Positions 19,849 through 29,133 of a stretch of 35,799 nucleotides of DNA are shown here, in pieces; position 1 is the first letter of the stretch, and the number at the start of each line of letters is the position of its first letter. This DNA comes from Zygophlyctis sp. KS116 (taxonomy: Eukaryota; Chytridiomycota). The stretch covers positions 1 to 35,799 of the forward strand of contig BAAFSQ010000091.1 in NCBI GenBank assembly GCA_054661495.1. The letters run 5' to 3'. A program made the translations under genes and the position numbers. A model generated the notes under the pieces. The model was given only the letters and a program-made list of their open reading frames with translations. It made no database searches and had not been told where the DNA came from.

Positions 19849-20784
19849 ATGTCAAAAAAGCTCTGGGTTGCATATGAGGCGCTTGCAAAGAGATTTGGTC
19901 CTACAAGAGTCTCTATTGATGGATGCTCTGATGTCGCTCACTTTAAAGGTATCATTGAGAATATAACTAATTTTCTAGATGAAATTAAAAAAAAGTTTGA
20001 AATCAGTGGGCCTGCATCACATTTTTCTCTTTACAAATCTGATGCAACTACTGAAATTGATGTGCGGGACTCTACTACTTTATTAGCCGATGGAAACTCA
20101 AGCAAGAATCCTCTCAATGTTAAACCTGTGGTCTCCTCTCAAGTCTCCAATCTTCAAAACAGTTCTTGCTCAAAAGTTTCCATGGTTATGCGCTCCACCA
20201 TGACGACTAAGGAAAAAGAATCTATCTTGAAGGATATTTTTGAAGTACAATCCAAAGAACGAGAAGTACAATCGAAAGACCGAAAAGTACAATCCTTAGA
20301 ACGAATAGTACACTATAAAGATCAAACACTACAAACCCAAGATCGTTTACTTGAATTATTGAAAAGGGAAATCAAACGCATCGAAGCAGAGCGTGACTTT
20401 TTAAAGGGAACGCTGGATGCTCGTCATATCTTTGAAACTTACGAATTGCGATTCCTGAACCCGTATCCACAATGCCCAAAGCTTCCAAGAACGGAAAAGT
20501 GGAAGAAGCATCTTGTCTTGAACCCAAAAATCCGGGAAAAGCTTGAAAAATGTGACAAAAACATACTTTGGCATGATAAAGCGGCGGAAATTTATGACGA
20601 GTTATGCAGAAGCCGTCAACATCGAACCATAGACATTGGAAATGGAAAATATATCGTGGTGATTGAAACATCACTTTCTAAAACTTCGTCTTGGTTTTTA
20701 AAGGTGCTAGCAAACGAATTATATGGGGAAAATGTTTCAGTTCAAAAAGAGATATTCGTTGAACCTGCTTATGAAACGGAATAA
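19849..20784 (+). CDS. Crinkler (CRN)-like protein with coiled coil
   Basis: Intronless, 311 residues from the Met at 19849 (an earlier in-frame ATG at 19807 gives 14 more residues). The N-terminal 85 residues (KLWVAYEALAKRFGPTRV, SIDGCSDVAHFKGIIENI, ASHFSLYKSD, TEIDVRDSTTLLADGNS, NPLNV) resemble, from memory, the ubiquitin-like CRN N-domain found in Rhizophagus and chytrid proteins. A Ser-rich linker precedes a coiled coil of near-exact heptads (EVQSKDR, KVQSLER, IVHYKDQ, TLQTQDR) made from about 21-bp repeats. The C-terminal 120 residues are basic and hold WKKHLVLNPKIREKL and a conserved-looking IDIGNGKYIVVIET strand; not recognised. No classical signal peptide, as is usual for fungal CRN proteins. 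Could act in host cells or as an internal conflict factor. Confidence 0.55.
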   Translation: MSKKLWVAYEALAKRFGPTRVSIDGCSDVAHFKGIIENITNFLDEIKKKFEISGPASHFSLYKSDATTEIDVRDSTTLLADGNSSKNPLNVKPVVSSQVSNLQNSSCSKVSMVMRSTMTTKEKESILKDIFEVQSKEREVQSKDRKVQSLERIVHYKDQTLQTQDRLLELLKREIKRIEAERDFLKGTLDARHIFETYELRFLNPYPQCPKLPRTEKWKKHLVLNPKIREKLEKCDKNILWHDKAAEIYDELCRSRQHRTIDIGNGKYIVVIETSLSKTSSWFLKVLANELYGENVSVQKEIFVEPAYETE

Positions 20785-21223
20785 TCTTAACTAGCTGAAA
20801 AATGAGAGCAAATATATCGACTCCTATCTATAATATTGTTTTCTTGTTGACCATATATAGTTTGAGAATTCAATCTGTTTCTGAGAGAGTTGCTTTAGTT
20901 CTAGTTGAACATTTTTATCAAACGATGAAAATGGCCATCAACTTCCAGTGGCCCAAGGTAAATATTGTTTAAAAGTGGTAAAGACCTGGAAAAAGGTTGA
21001 TAGAGCAGTTGTTTTGGCCTACGGAAACCGAATTGACAGGCTTTTTTGATGATGAATCGGACATGGATAAATCGGACCATTTTCATGACACGGATAATAA
21101 TATTGGCGCAATCAATGGTTTAAAAAATTTATTATAATCTTTATTTAGGAATTAAAGACTGATTCTGTCACAAACTTGTACAGATCCAACTGTAACTTTT
21201 GTCTATTTTTAATAAATCATTAA
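20785..21223. other. 440-bp stretch without a confident gene
   Basis: A plus-strand ATG at 20802 opens 52 residues with a hydrophobic start (NIVFLLTIYSLRIQSVS) and meets a plausible intron donor at 20957 and acceptor near 20984. The frame best preserved beyond it (about 20984-21138, containing EQLFWPTETELTGFFDDESD and an acidic tail) is not the one that splice gives. It may be a small secreted gene whose structure I cannot resolve, or a decayed one. Nothing else recognisable is present. Confidence 0.25.
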
Positions 21224-21615
21224 TTACAGTATCGGTATTCTAAAACTTAGTGATTCTGAAGAATAATTATCTACATTTTCTATCCAATTTTGAATCTCTT
21301 CCAAATTATAATTTCCAGTAAATGTGTACACAGTGTGATTTTTGACCCTAAGCGTTGAATATGAAACCCTTACAATTTGAGACTTGGAAGATATCGTAAA
21401 TTAAGGAATGCAGAAAGAAGAGTGTTATCAAATGGTTTTACATAATGAATATCTGAAATTGGCAATTTTAAAGTTTCATTTCCATCTTGTACATAAAATA
21501 AATTTGTTTCTAAATAGAGGTTGGAAATGTTAAAAGTCCTAGAACCAGGGAAAATATTTTCATGTATACAGGCATTACATAAGCTCAAGAAAAGTATCCA
21601 AAAGAGTGATTTCAT
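21224..21615 (-). CDS. Small secreted/ER thioredoxin-fold protein without CXXC
   Basis: 121 residues in two exons (intron 21349-21374). A signal peptide (MKSLFWILFLSLCNA) is followed by a segment with FYVQDGNETLKLP and, after the splice, YLPSLKLVKNHTVYTFTGNYNLEEIQNWIEN. That end matches the thioredoxin pattern of cis-Pro strand, then K-x-G/H-x-x-x-Y-x-G-x-x-x-x-E-x-I. No CXXC active site is present, so it is more likely a binding or structural relative of PDI-family domains than an oxidoreductase. The assignment rests on the C-terminal half only. Confidence 0.5.
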
Positions 21616-21834
21616 TCAACCCTACTCAGCAATTAAAGGCTAGGTTTTAATCTGAACGTGATCTTCCGTTCCAATTCGTTGATGAGAGCGGCGTTTACCA
21701 CACTGATGTACAATAGAGTCTGCGACTCATTGAGTTTTAAGATTTTCTAAAGTGTCTTGAATCATGATCAATTTTGACAAAGTTTCAAATCCGTTCGAGT
21801 CATTGTGAGGGTCTGGCTCAGGTTTTACAAGGGA

Positions 21835-24196
21835 ATGTCAAAAGATTTTCTGCATCTCCTCACAGCTGATATTAAAGTTGCAGGCCCAAATCTAAACTCG
21901 AAAATCCTTCTATTTAAACTCCAATTTTTCAAAGACAAGAAATTAACCTTTGAACAAGAACTAGAAATTAATTTTTGGATTGAATTTTTTCATTTAAATT
22001 TTTTAGACAATTTGAATTTCCTGGAAAATCATTTATCAAAAGGATTCTGCTCTGTAATTTTTATATGATTGATTTTCAAGTTTTCTAAATTCCCTGAAAT
22101 TTTAGCTTTTGCATCGCTTATAGACAAGGAAGGAATGATTACATCGAAAATTATTTTAAATTGGATCAAAACTAGTAGGAACGATCCCTTTTTCAAGAGT
22201 TTAAACTCTAAATATTTCTCTCAAACGGTGACTGCCACAGTAGCAACACCTAACAATGACTCTAAAGTCAAGGAAATGTAACCTACAAAATGTTAACCCT
22301 ATAGTCTTCCAGTCAAGGGCCAGAGGAATGTTTTAATAACCAGCGCCTTGCCCTACGTTAATAATGTGCCACATTTGGGTAATATAATCGGTGCTACTTT
22401 AAGTGCAGATGTTTTTGCTAGATATTGTAGACAAAGAGGATATAATACGCTATATGTCTGTGGTACAGATGAATATGGGACAACTACAGAAATTAAAGCA
22501 TTAGAGGAAAAAATGAGTTGTCAGGCATTATGTGATAAATATCATAAATTACATAAAGAAGCATATGATTGGTTTGAAATTGGATTTAATGTGTTTGGAA
22601 GGACAACAACAAATGAACAGACGAAAATTTGTCAAAATATTTTTTTGAAATTACAAGAAAATGGTCATATCTTGGAACAAACTGTTACCCAATTATATTG
22701 CGAGAAACATAATTCGTTTTTAGCTGATAGAATGGTGGAAGGAACCTGTCCACTTTGTGGTTATACTGTAATTGTTAAATATTTAAAAATATAGGACGCT
22801 AGAGGAGATCAATGTGATGGATGTGGAAAGCTACTAAATGCTACTGATTTAATTTCTCCGCATTGTAAATTAGATAATGCAACTCCAGTTCCCAAGCAGT
22901 CAAATCATCTTTTTTTGAATTTAACTGAACAACAGCCACGATTAGAGGAATGGGTTAATGGTGCAAGTGAGAAGGGGTCTTGGTCTGCCAATAGTACAAG
23001 AATAACGCAGTCCTGGTTGAAAGAAGGTCTCAAGCCAAGATGTATTACTAGAGATTTGAAATGGGGAACTCCAGTACCTAAGAAAGGTTATGAAGATAAA
23101 GTTTTTTATGTTTGGTTTGATGCACCGATCGGATATCTGTCAATTACCGCTAATTATACTACTAATTGGGAATTATGGTGGAAAAATCCTGAAGATGTTC
23201 AATTATACCAGTTTATGGGTAAAGATAATGTCCCATTTCATACGGTAATATTCCCCTCTACGTTATTGGGCACAAATGAAAACTGGACTCTTTTACATCA
23301 CATAAGCACTACAGAATACTTATTGTATGAAAATGGGAAATTTTCAAAGTCTCGTGGAGTTGGCGTATTTGGAAATAATGTCATGGTATTTTTATTTTTT
23401 TTAACATTAGGATTCAGGTATACCCCCATCTGTTTGGCGATATTACTTATTATCAAGTAGACCAGAAACTTCTGATTCGCAATTTTCTTGGAAAGGATTA
23501 ATTACTTCGAATAACAGTGAACTCTTAGCAAATTTAGGCAATTTTGTGAATCGGGTTGTCAAATTTGTAAGTGCAAAATATAAGAAAGTTATTCCAGAAC
23601 CAAAGTTTGAAGATGCAGATAAGAAGTTAATTTCAGAAGTAAATATACTTCTCAAGGATTATATTGAATCTCTTGAAGCATGCAAAATTCGTTCAGGTCT
23701 TAAAATTGTGATGGATATTTCTAGTTTAGGAAATGCTTATCTTCAAGATCAGAAATTAGACAATAATTTGTTCACAAACAATAAGAGTAGATGTGATACA
23801 GTGGTATATCTAGCTTCAAACTTGATATACCTGTTAGGATCTTTACTAGAACCATATCTACCCAGTACTTCTGCTAACATATATAAGCAGCTAAATTTAC
23901 CTGCTCGAACTATATCTGATGATTGGAGCGGAAATGAAATTCCATCAGCTCATGAAATTGGCAAACCAGAATATCTATTCCAAAGAATTGATGAGGCTAG
24001 AGAAGAAGAACTTAGATCTAAGTACGGTGGAAATTCAAAAACTAAATTATCTCCAGAGGCAATAAAGGCTTTAGAAGATGAGATCAAGACTCAAGGAGAT
24101 TTAGTTCGCCAGCTGAAATCAGAGAAATCGCCATCAGTAGCTGCTCAAGTGCTGATTTTGAAAAACCTCAAAGCAAAGCTTAAAGAGGCATCTTAG
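21835..24196 (+). CDS. MES1: Methionyl-tRNA synthetase, cytosolic, with GST-like N-domain and WHEP C-domain
   Basis: Charges tRNA-Met. Introns at 22054-22080, 22278-22304, 22768-22794 and 23386-23410 leave 751 residues. A GST-like N-domain (about 145 residues) is used in other eukaryotes for multisynthetase assembly. The Rossmann catalytic core has the HIGH motif as HLGN ([13 protein letters not shown]) and the KMSKS loop as KFSKS. A C4 zinc knuckle is seen (CEKH, CPLCGY, CDGCG). After the anticodon-binding helices the protein ends with a WHEP domain ([18 protein letters not shown] to LKNLKAKL). Animal MARS1 has this WHEP tail and yeast Mes1 does not, from memory. The start is the first ATG that keeps the N-domain. 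Confidence 0.95.
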
Positions 24197-24350
24197 ATTT
24201 CTTAACAAAACGTTGTTTTTAAGTTGCTAATCTTTCGATACCGTTTGTCTAATGTTGAGTTTAATGTCATATTCATGAATTTAAAATTGAATTTAATGTA
24301 TTTAGAATAGAGTTACATTTTCTATGAAAAAAAATTGATATTTGAATTCC

Positions 24351-26069
24351 TCACGACCAATAATATTCCAAATCATCTTCAATATAAGTATAAGTAAAAA
24401 TACCTTCATCTTTCTTATTGGTGTCTTCTGTCTTTTTGACTTTTCGCTGAGGAGGTGCAGATCGGAAAACAATGGCTTTTCCAATCTATTTATAAATTTT
24501 AAGTGAAATTACCTTCTTCTTAACGGGCGCTTTTGCTCTTTCCATTGCTTTTTGTACTCTTTCCTCTTGTAAAAGACGTTGTGCCTCCATTTTTTCAGAT
24601 CTAATCCGCTGCCTTCTTTCTTTGTCTTTGATTTTTTCAGCCTGTTCAACTTTATCAGGTGGCATCATTTCAATTGATTCAAATAGCCCCTCTAGTTTAT
24701 TTTCAATGGATGTGAGCATTTGAAGTGTAGATAGGTTGCCCTCAATATCTCCCAAGCATTTCCTGTAGACATCTTTAACTTTTTGGTTTAATTCATTCAA
24801 GCTCTGATCTTGAGAATCACTCCCAAGACCGGAACTATTTCCTTTTGATTTATCTTGTAAAGACTGTAATTTTTCTTCTTCTTTAGCAATTGCACTATTT
24901 AAAACAAATATTTGCTGTTTTAGATTTTCAGTTTCTCGATCCCTTTGTAATTAAAATGAAAATATAATACATCTTTACATTTGTGTCTTGTATTTTAGAG
25001 CGAAGTTCTTCAAGAGTTTCTTCTGTTTCTTGACAAGTTTGAATCAATGCAAGGTTATTTTCTTCTAATTCTGCAAATATTTCTAAAAGTTGCTTTGGAT
25101 TTGAAAAGTATAAGACCTGATCTTCAGCTGCAAGTAATAAATCTTCATCAGCTTCAAGTGATTCATTCTTATCATTTCCAGCATCATCATTTCCGTGCTT
25201 TGAATCTTGATTTTTCTTATAGTCTGAAAATTTCTATTTTATAAGTGATCTTGAATTACTATTCTTTTAGTCTCTTCCCAAAATTCAGCCGGAGTTAAAG
25301 ATTCTAAGAATTGTCTATATTTTAAAGAATCTCTTAATTGATCTTCATTTTTTGACATATCACTTTTAATCCCCATAATTTGAATATTCAACTTTTTAAT
25401 ATCTTGCATTTTCTCTAATTTAGCCTTTGTCTCCAACTCGGCTCTAATATTAATTCTAATCGCAAATACTTTTTTATAGCCTCTACAGAATTTTTATCAT
25501 TTTCCTTCAAGAATGCATCAAATTTCGCCGCATCTTCTTCTAAAGCCTTTTCATCATCCAACAACTTTTGTTCTTCCGCTTGTGCAATCTCTTCCAGTTT
25601 ACGCATTTCTTCTCTTTTAACACCGAGAGCATACTGAACCAAAAACATTTCTCTCTTTTTTTCAATAAAATCATGAAGATTCTCCTTTCCAAAATGACGA
25701 TCAACTACATGTTAGCCTTGAAATTTGCGATAAGAATATAAACTGATCTTGTCGATAGACCGCAATAATCATTAATCATTTGATATTATAAAAATCTTTA
25801 CCTTTTCTATTACTAGAAATTTTGTCCGATTCTCTCTTTTTCAATTTTTCATAAAATTCAACATCTTCCGGATCATCTTTTAATAATTCTTTGAGATTCT
25901 TTTGCTTGAATGAATTCTTATCATATAAACTCTTTTTAGATTTCTATAATGAGTTTTGAGCGATTACAATTGGTTCTTCCTTGATATTAAAAATCTCAGC
26001 GTCTGTAGGCATTTTAAAAGGATTATCTTCCTTATCAATGGCCGGTAAGACTGCGAATTTAGTCTGCAT
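24351..26069 (-). CDS. CFAP100: CFAP100 (CCDC37/MIA1) axonemal coiled-coil protein
   Basis: Subunit of the modifier-of-inner-arms complex that links inner dynein arm I1/f to axonemal doublets and tunes beating. Eight exons; introns at 25944-25967, 25705-25801 (97 nt), 25444-25469, 25234-25259, 24943-24970, 24486-24512 and 24377-24403 leave 487 residues (human about 611). Family features: NPFKMPTDAEIFN at the N-terminus, the DUF4200 coiled coil (EKKREMFLVQYALGVKREEM, EEDAAKFDAFLKENDKNSVE, KSDMSKNEDQLRDSLKYRQFL, LTPAEFWEE), then VLYFSNPKQLLEIFAELEENN and ETEETLEELRSK, ending FRSAPPQRKVKK. Nearly all is coiled coil. With meckelin it indicates a motile flagellum. The 97-nt intron is the only long one in the window. 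Confidence 0.92.
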
Positions 26070-26133
26070 TAGATTCTAATAGATAAAAAAAGGAAATGTT
26101 TATTAATGCTTGCTGACGTCGACCGATCGGAAC

Positions 26134-26501
26134 TTAGGAGTTCATTGAAGTTTTAAATCTATTTAATTAGAGATCTAAAGATACCCGCATTTAATGCAAT
26201 TGTAAAATACAGTCTGTCCTTCATCAGCAGACCTTAATTGAGCAGTATGAAAAACCATTTCCGGTGCATCACACTTTGGACATTTTTCCTTGATTGTGGC
26301 ACCTTCTTCCCTTGTCTGAGAAGTTTCTAAAGAAATTCTAGAATTCATTGTGAGAGTACTCATGACTTTTATTGATTCAAATACTATAGAGTCTGTTGGG
26401 GTTGAGCATGCAGGACATTTAACTACATCTTCTAGTCCTAGAGGAGGATCTAGCAATGATCCGCAACAGGAACAAAACACTAGCGAGTGTGGTTGAATCA
26501 T
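26134..26501 (-). CDS. RPA12: RNA polymerase I subunit RPA12 (A12.2)
   Basis: Small Pol I subunit combining an Rpb9-like N-terminal zinc ribbon and a TFIIS-like C-terminal ribbon that supports RNA cleavage. I start at 26501 (MIQPHSLVFCSCC). The first ribbon has CSCC and CPAC; the second has CPKC, HTAQLRSADEGQTVFYNC and CIKCG, with the acidic DE pair needed for cleavage. A 26-nt intron (26159-26184) near the end replaces an apparent early stop with FKTSMNS, giving 113 residues and a tail comparable to yeast KFRTNN. RPC11 of Pol III is the alternative; the GATIKEKCP linker favours Pol I. Confidence 0.92.
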
Positions 26502-26607
26502 TCTTGTGTAACCTAGGCCTGCCAAGTTTTTTTAAGTTTTGAGATTTTCAAGTTTTGATTTTGCCATAAAAAAAACACGAAAATTTTACCTGAAAAATTT
26601 GCTCGAA

Positions 26608-29127
26608 ATGAAAACGCCGGCAGTGGTTCTTGAACTCATTAATACTCTACGCCCCGGCTCTAGTTTAGACGATATTGAATATTATATAAAATTATTAAAT
26701 AGGTAAGATAATCGGTTGTTATTAATAGTAATATTGGGGCTTCCAAAACATTACCCGATGAGCATTCATTGACTGACGGACTAAAAAAGAAACTCTTGGC
26801 GCAAGATGAAACGGCTAAACAGGCGCTGGAATTATCAAGAGCTATGGCAAGGCTAAAACCAATGGTAAAATATTAATACTGAAATTATAGAAATTAAGTT
26901 CATATCCTGCGATTTTGTATTTTTTAAGTTGTCTGACAAATGCAAATTCACGTCCGAATTCTCAAATTGTGACTGTAACTGGCGCTATGCCAAAGAAATA
27001 TGAATCAGTGTCTAATTCTATTCCTAAAAAGTTTATAAAGGAAGAATCTTTAGATCAAATGGACAAATCAAAAAGTTTATGGAGACCAATGAAACCAATG
27101 GAACCGTTTAGTCCGGATATGGTTCCTCAGTTTCAAGGATACTATCAAGTAGGGAAAAGTAATGTTTTTCAAGGGTAATTTTAGATGTTCCGCAAGAGTC
27201 TCATATTTTAAGAGATTTACTCTACGTCTTTCAAGGGGTAGAAGGGAGACTATTAAAGTATGTGTCGGCTAAAGACAAGTTTTTGTTGGATTCTAAATAC
27301 AATTTACCAAGGCCTACTGTTCAGATTGTAAATGAATTAGCAGAAATAGGATGGGTATATTTTAAGATTAGAAAAGGATTAGAAAAGTTTAAGAATGGAC
27401 TATTCTCTCAAGTACTATATTATATTAAAAAATTAGGCGTTTGCTGCTGCAATCAAGGATGAATTAGTGGAATTTGATCGTTTAATTGCAATTCTTGAAA
27501 ATGATTTGTTTTCTACATGTGAATATGAACATTCTTTTGCAACTGTTGGACTATCACTCAAAAGATTGTTTGTGTGGAGTCAAGGACCTATATTTAAATT
27601 AAGATTTATGCTTATTTTGTTGCAAGCATGTCAGGATACTCGCGGAGGTGGTCTATTATCAGTTTTAAACAAATTTTCTAATCATGGAGATCCATTCATT
27701 CAAAAGTTTATTCATAAAATTCTTCCAAAGGTTGAACTATATTTATTTAATTATAGGTATCCGTACCATTCTTTGAAATTTTATATCATTGGATTCAATC
27801 TGGAGAGTTGCATGATCCTTGTTTGGAGTTTTGTATTCAGCTGAATCCTTCACCTTCTGATTTTTGGAAGACAAAATATGTAGTTCATATGGATTTTATT
27901 CCTTCATTTTTGACAGTAGAGACAATTAAAAAAGTATTTCTTTGCGAAATATTAACTGCTAGATTTTAATTGTAGGAAAATCTCTAAATTTTTTGTATTT
28001 GGAATGTAAAGAAGTTTTTCCAATGTCTAAACCGATGGCTGAAAGAGATTTCAAATATACCAATTTAGATAATATGCTCAAATATGTCGATTCAATTTAT
28101 GAAAAGATTAGTTTGCATGTTCTTAATGTTCTAAATGATAAATACATGCTCACGAATCACTTGGAAGCGCTTAAAAAGTATTTGCTACTTGGACAAGGAG
28201 ATTTCATTCAGTGTCTAATGGATGCCATTGGGTAATTTGATTCTAGATTTAAAATTGCAGAGATGAGCTTTCCAAGGATGCTAGAGTTATTTATCGTCAT
28301 AATCTGACGGGGGGTCTAGAAACTGCTGTCCGTTCTTCAAATACACAATTTGAAAATGCTGATATTTTAGCGCGGCTTGATGTACGATTGCTCGAAGTAA
28401 TTGTTGAATTTTTCATATCTAGATTTCAAATGGCGACAGTGGATGGGACATTTTCTCTATTGATTATCATATTGACGGTCCTTTGTCAACTGTGATTACC
28501 ACACAAGCCATGAATGCATATCATCGTCTTTTTGCCTTTTTGTGGAGACTTAAAAGAGTTGAGCACATTCTCTCGTCATCCTGGAAAACAAGGATGTCTA
28601 ATGTTTCTAAAATCCAAGGAAATATTCTTCATAAATGTCGAATCTTGTGGACTGAAATGACTCATTTCATATATCAGCTTGAATATTATATCTTATTTGA
28701 AGTCCTGGAATTATCATGGCGTGAACTAACTGATGCTTTAAATTTATTAAAAGATTTAGATGATCTTATTGCCGCACATAATCATTATTTGAATCAGATT
28801 ACCCTTAAAGGACTTTTAGCTCTTAACGGCAATGAAGAGTCTTTATCACAAAAACTTGTCAAGTTATTTGATATTATATTCAGATTCCAGAAATCTCATG
28901 TAAGTTTTTTAAAAATGAAGTATAGAATGATATGTTTGAAAGCTCTACTGTCTCTGAATCATTAATAAGTGCAACTATCCAAAAAATATCTGACGATTTC
29001 CATGTAATAACATTACAACTTATCATAGATTGAATTCATGAATCTCTTGGGAACATTATCCGCACATAAAGATCAGAATTTAAGATTGTTGGGTGTCCGA
29101 TTGAATTTTAATCAAGTTTATAAGTAG
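26608..29127 (+). CDS. GCP3: Gamma-tubulin complex component 3 (GCP3/Spc98)
   Basis: Microtubule nucleation factor of the gamma-tubulin small and ring complexes. Ten introns of 25-29 nt (26703-26728, 26866-26891, 27159-27184, 27412-27436, 27731-27756, 27934-27962, 28232-28260, 28397-28422, 28900-28925, 29004-29028) leave 751 residues. GRIP1 holds [37 protein letters not shown] and [13 protein letters not shown]2 holds [59 protein letters not shown] and LWRLKRVE. The end [15 protein letters not shown] also fits GCP3. Block by block it follows human GCP3 rather than GCP2. The start at 26608 begins a helical N-domain. Divergent from RPA12; the TRP5 start is 6 bp after its stop. Confidence 0.95.
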
Positions 29128-29133
29128 TTTTAA

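Noticed and set aside
25705-25801. A box C/D snoRNA in the long CFAP100 intron
   Set aside because: ATGATTA resembles a C box loosely, but no CTGA D box is placed correctly; kept only as a question.
26502-26525. N-terminal extension of RPA12 upstream of 26501
   Set aside because: It begins at a TTG; the ATG at 26501 fits the family start before the first zinc ribbon.
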